Assembly (NCBI GenBank): GCA_009823395.1
Contig: CM020509.1
Location: 20,326,001-20,390,000 of the forward strand
From: Thamnaconus septentrionalis
Taxonomy: Eukaryota > Chordata > Actinopteri > Tetraodontiformes > Monacanthidae
DNA length: 64,000 bases
Reading direction: 5' to 3'
This document shows positions 60,257 to 64,000 of this stretch, piece after piece; within the stretch, counting starts at the first letter, position 1, and every line of letters begins with the position of its first letter. The position numbers were made by a program, and so were the translations under genes. Below the pieces are notes generated by a model. That model was not told the DNA's origin. It saw only the letters and a list, made by a program, of their open reading frames with translations, and did not search any database.

Positions 60257-63139
60257 GTACCTGTAACTAAGGCACCAGGGACTGAGGGACCAGTAATTAA
60301 GGTACCAGTGACTGAGGTATCACTAAATAAGATACCAGTGACTGAGGTACCAGTAAAGAGGGTGCGAGTAACTAAAGTACCAGTGACTGATGTACCAGTA
60401 AAGAGGGTGCGAGTAACTAAAGTACCAGTGACTGATGTACCAGTAAAGAGGGTGTGAGTAACTAAAGTACCAGTGACTGAGGGACCAGTGACTGATGTAC
60501 CAGTAAAGAGGGTGCGAGTAACTAAAGTACCAGTGACTGATGTACCAGTAAAGAGGGTGCGAGTAACTAAAGTACCAGTGACTGAGGGACCAGTGACTGA
60601 TGTACCAGTAAAGAGGGTGCGAGTAACTAAAGTACCAGTGACTGAGGGACCAGTAAAGAGGGTGCGAGTAACTAAAGTACCAGTGACTGATGTACCAGTA
60701 AAGAGGGTGCGAGTAACTAAAGTACCAGTGACTGAGGGACCAGTGACTGATGTACCAGTAAAGAGGGTGCGAGTAACTAAAGTACCAGTGACTGAGGGAC
60801 CAGTAAAGAGGGTGCGAGTAACTAAAGTACCAGTGACTGATGTACCAGTAAAGAGGGTGCGAGTAACTAAAGTACCAGTGACTGAGGGACCAGTAAAGAG
60901 GGTGCGAGTAACTAAAGTACCAGTGACTGATGTACCAGTAAAGAGGGTGCGAGTAACTAAAGTACCAGTGACTGAGGGACCAGTGACTGATGTACCAGTA
61001 AAGAGGGTGCGAGTAACTAAAGTACCAGTGACTGAGGGACCAGTAAAGAGGGTGCGAGTAACTAAAGTACCAGTGACTGATGTACCAGTAAAGAGGGTGC
61101 GAGTAACTAAAGTACCAGTGACTGAGGGACCAGTGACTGATGTACCAGTAAAGAGGGTGCGAGTAACTAAAGTACCAGTGACTGATGTACCAGTAAAGAG
61201 GGTGCGAGTAACTAAAGTACCAGTGACTGATGTACCAGTAAAGAGGGTGCGAGTAACTAAAGTACCAGTGACTGAGGGACCAGTGACTGAGGGACCAGTA
61301 AAGAGGGTGCGAGTAACTAAAGTACCAGTGACTGAGGGACCAGTAAAGAGGGTGCGAGTAACTAAAGTACCAGTGACTGATGTACCAGTAAAGAGGGTGC
61401 GAGTAACTAAAGTACCAGTGACTGATGTACCAGTAAAGAGGGTGCGAGTAACTAAAGTACCAGTGACTGAGGGACCAGTGACTGAGGGACCAGTAAAGAG
61501 GGTGCGAGTAACTAAAGTACCAGTGACTGAGGGACCAGTAAAGAGGGTGCGAGTAACTAAAGTACCAGTGACTGATGTACCAGTAAAGAGGGTGCGAGTA
61601 ACTAAAGTACCAGTGACTGATGTACCAGTAAAGAGGGTGCGAGTAACTAAAGTACCAGTGACTGAGGGACCAGTGACTGATGTACCAGTAAAGAGGGTGC
61701 GAGTAACTAAAGTACCAGTGACTGAGGGACCAGTTACTGATGTACCAGTAAAGAGGGTGCGAGTAACTAAAGTACCAGTGACTGAGGGACCAGTAAAGAG
61801 GGTGCGAGTAACTAAAGTACCAGTGACTGAGGGACCAGTGACTGATGTACCAGTAAAGAGGGTGCGAGTAACTAAAGTACCAGTGACTGAGGGACCAGTA
61901 AAGAGGGTGCGAGTAACTAAAGTACCAGTGACTGAGGGACCAGTGACTGATGTACCAGTAAAGAGGGTGCGAGTAACTAAAGTACCAGTGACTGAGGGAC
62001 CAGTAAAGAGGGTGCGAGTAACTAAAGTACCAGTGACTGATGTACCAGTAAAGAGGGTGCGGTGCTAAAGTAACTGAAAGTACCAGTGACTGAGGGACCA
62101 GTAAAGAGGGTGCGAGTAACTAAAGTACCAGTGACTGATGTACCAGTAAAGAGGGTGCGAGTAACTAAAGTACCAGTGACTGAGGGACCAGTGACTGATG
62201 TACCAGTAAAGAGGGTGCGAGTAACTAAAGTACCAGTGACTGAGGGACCAGTAAAGAGGGTGCGAGTAACTAAAGTACCAGTGACTGATGTACCAGTAAA
62301 GAGGGTGCGAGTAACTAAAGTACCAGTGACTGAGGGACCAGTGACTGATGTACCAGTAAAGAGGGTGCGAGTAACTAAAGTACCAGTGACTGAGGGACCA
62401 GTAAAGAGGGTGCGAGTAACTAAAGTACCAGTGACTGATGTACCAGTAAAGAGGGTGCGAGTAACTAAAGTACCAGTGACTGAGGGACCAGTAAAGAGGG
62501 TGCGAGTAACTAAAGTACCAGTGACTGATGTACCAGTAAAGAGGGTGCGAGTAACTAAAGTACCAGTGACTGAGGGACCAGTGACTGATGTACCAGTAAA
62601 GAGGGTGCGAGTAACTAAAGTACCAGTGACTGAGGGACCAGTAAAGAGGGTGCGAGTAACTAAAGTACCAGTGACTGATGTACCAGTAAAGAGGGTGCGA
62701 GTAACTAAAGTACCAGTGACTGAGGGACCAGTGACTGAGGGACCAGTAAAGAGGGTGCGAGTAACTAAAGCACCAGTGACTGAGGGACCAGTAAAGAGGG
62801 TGCGAGTAATTAAAGCACCAGTGACTGAGGGACCAGTGACTGACGTACCAGTAAAGAGGGTGTGAGTAACTAAAGTACCAGTGACTGAGGGACCAGTAAA
62901 GAGGGTGCGAGTAACTAAAGTACCAGTGACTGAGGGACCAGTGACTGAGGGACCAGTAAAGAGGGTGTGAGTAACTAAAGCACCAGTGACTGAGGGACCA
63001 GTGACTGACGTACCAGTAAAGAGGGTGCGAGTAACTAAAGCACCAGTGACTGAGGGACCAGTGACTGATGGACCAGTAAAGAGGGTGTGAGTAACTAAAG
63101 CACCAGTGACTGAGGGACCAGTGACTGACGTACCAGTAG
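60257..63139. repeat. 2.9-kb higher-order minisatellite of 15-bp units, running into an exon splice site
   Basis: The array is made of about 190 units of 15 bp in four types, given on plus: A GTAACTAAAGTACCA, B GTGACTGAGGGACCA, C GTGACTGATGTACCA and D GTAAAGAGGGTGCGA. They are ordered mainly as A-C-D, A-B-D, A-B-C-D and A-B-B-D super-units of 45 or 60 bp. Units are degenerate at the left edge (60257-60345), uniform through the middle, and slightly diverged at the right edge. One irregular unit at 62060-62085 shifts the phase. Long plus-strand ORFs (531 and 259 codons) arise because the unit length is a multiple of three. The right edge overlaps the 5' splice site of the fat2 laminin G exon. 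Confidence 0.98.
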
Positions 63140-63291
63140 AGCGCCCCAGTCCTCAGCGCTGTTGGTGGACACGATGACTCCGTCCTGTTGGGATGTCCTG
63201 AACCTCAGCGACAGCTTGAAGTCCTGCTCGTCCTCGTCCATCCCGTGCAGGAACCTCATGTACGACTGTCCGCTGAAGCTCACCGCTGACT
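63134..63291 (-). CDS. fat2: FAT-family protocadherin, laminin G domain (first half) exon
   Basis: The most upstream fat2 exon in the window reads SAVSFSGQSYMRFLHGMDED, then EQDFKLSLRFRTSQQDGVIV and STNSAEDWGALL. This is the opening beta-strands of a laminin G-like domain (the F-x-L-x-F-R-T...G-V-I-V-S pattern). The acceptor is TTCTGCAG/AG, and the donor CTACTG/GTACGTCAG is a good consensus site. It ends in phase 0, matching the exon at 52213. The donor and the start of the intron lie within the terminal unit of the 15-bp minisatellite. If the donor failed, translation would run on for fewer than ten codons into the array and stop. Exons for the cadherin repeats lie beyond the window. Confidence 0.92.
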
Positions 63292-64000
63292 CTGCAGAAG
63301 AAAGACAAGAAAGACAAGCTGTAAGCTGAAGCTCTTAAGCCGCCAAAACCAGGTGAACTTGTTGACGTACACCTTCACATCTCGAGTCCCAATCGGCGCT
63401 TTTTAACATCAGCATAACACGGCGACTTTTTATTTTGACTGCGTGAGGATCAAGAGCGACGAGCGGAACCGGCAGCAGGATGCGGGTCTCCTCTGTCCTG
63501 CCTTCTTATTGGCCGACCACCTACTGTCGTCAAAACCTGTTGGTAAGACTTTGCTATGATGTTGTGAAGATGTTGTGACGTCCTCACACCTCTAATCCCC
63601 CCAGGAACGCCGACACAAATCAGAGAGGGGAGGAGGGGGAGGGAGGAGTGAGGGGGGTGGGGCAGCGCTCCGCTCCACCGAGGTGGCGCCGTCGCTCAAT
63701 GATATGGATGTTCTGTCAGCCATAATGGGAGCTGACGTTCACACTCGCAGAGCTCCGCAATGGTTATTTATGTGTAAAAAAAACAACAACCTTGGGGCAG
63801 GATGAGCGAGACGCTAGCAGGCAGCAGACTCTGTTTGATTTGACTGATGTATCGGGGGGTTTTTTCTGGGAAAACAACAAGAAAAGAAAAAAAACAAACT
63901 CCTGACCGGGTGATGAAAGATAGCGAAGAGGAGCTGCGGAAACAAGGTGCAGCTCAAATGTTGCAGGCTCCGAGGATTCGACGATGAGGTCAGCAGCCAG
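63292..64000 (-). other. fat2: fat2 intron upstream of the laminin G exon
   Basis: There is no further exon in the last 700 bp. A GGA/GGG-rich patch lies at 63620-63665. If FAT1/FAT3 architecture applied, an EGF module might be expected before laminin G; none is seen within this short distance. Confidence 0.55.

Noticed and set aside
60473..62068. 531-codon plus-strand ORF as a protein-coding gene
   Set aside because: Openness follows from the 15-bp unit; no promoter, splice or non-repeat sequence supports a gene. Kept only as a finding.

Overview
The window is vertebrate nuclear DNA, almost certainly from a teleost fish. The evidence is the split-exon genes with GT-AG introns, very dense microsatellites, several fish-type retrotransposons and DNA transposons, and the gene content. 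It is not prokaryotic: there are no operons and no ribosome binding sites. Most long open frames are simple-sequence artefacts.

Three genes can be read. (1) The last coding exon of a proton-coupled amino-acid transporter, best matching SLC36A1, lies on + at 5484-5755, with its 3' UTR to about 7.1 kb. (2) A complete two-exon melatonin receptor lies on -: exon 1 at 30239-30527 and exon 2 at 14682-15482, separated by a 14.8 kb intron. (3) The last seven coding exons of a giant FAT-family protocadherin lie on - from 63291 to 39887. They encode laminin G, two EGF modules, one transmembrane helix and a cytoplasmic tail of about 320 residues. All exon junctions were checked: donor and acceptor dinucleotides are canonical and codon phases agree across every intron.

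The gene order slc36(+) / mtnr(-) / fat(-) is one of the ancient FAT-MTNR-SLC36 paralogons. Human has FAT1-MTNR1A, FAT3-MTNR1B-SLC36A4 and SLC36A1-FAT2. The transporter C-terminus and the short FAT tail both point to the FAT2 copy, which has no melatonin receptor in mammals. The receptor here is therefore a candidate for the fish-retained fourth subtype (Mel1d / mtnr1al). It shows an apparent frameshift in intracellular loop 3.

The rest is intronic and intergenic sequence full of repeats. There are four LINE relics: an antisense RT/endonuclease element at 2.05-5.1 kb, a Tx1/L1-like one at 24.6-26.6 kb, an endonuclease fragment at 42.0-43.25 kb and an L2-like tail at 58.27-58.56 kb. There are tRNA-derived SINEs, one with an intact 13-bp target-site duplication, and DNA-transposon relics: Harbinger-like with terminal repeats, a SANT-domain fragment, a BED-finger fragment, a MITE, and a large foldback. 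Minisatellites cluster in the fat2 introns.

The most unusual object is a 2.9 kb minisatellite at 60.26-63.14 kb. It is built from four 15-bp unit types in higher-order order, and it runs exactly into the 5' splice site of the laminin G exon. The real donor lies inside the last repeat unit, and about thirty near-identical donor-like sequences are arrayed downstream in the intron.
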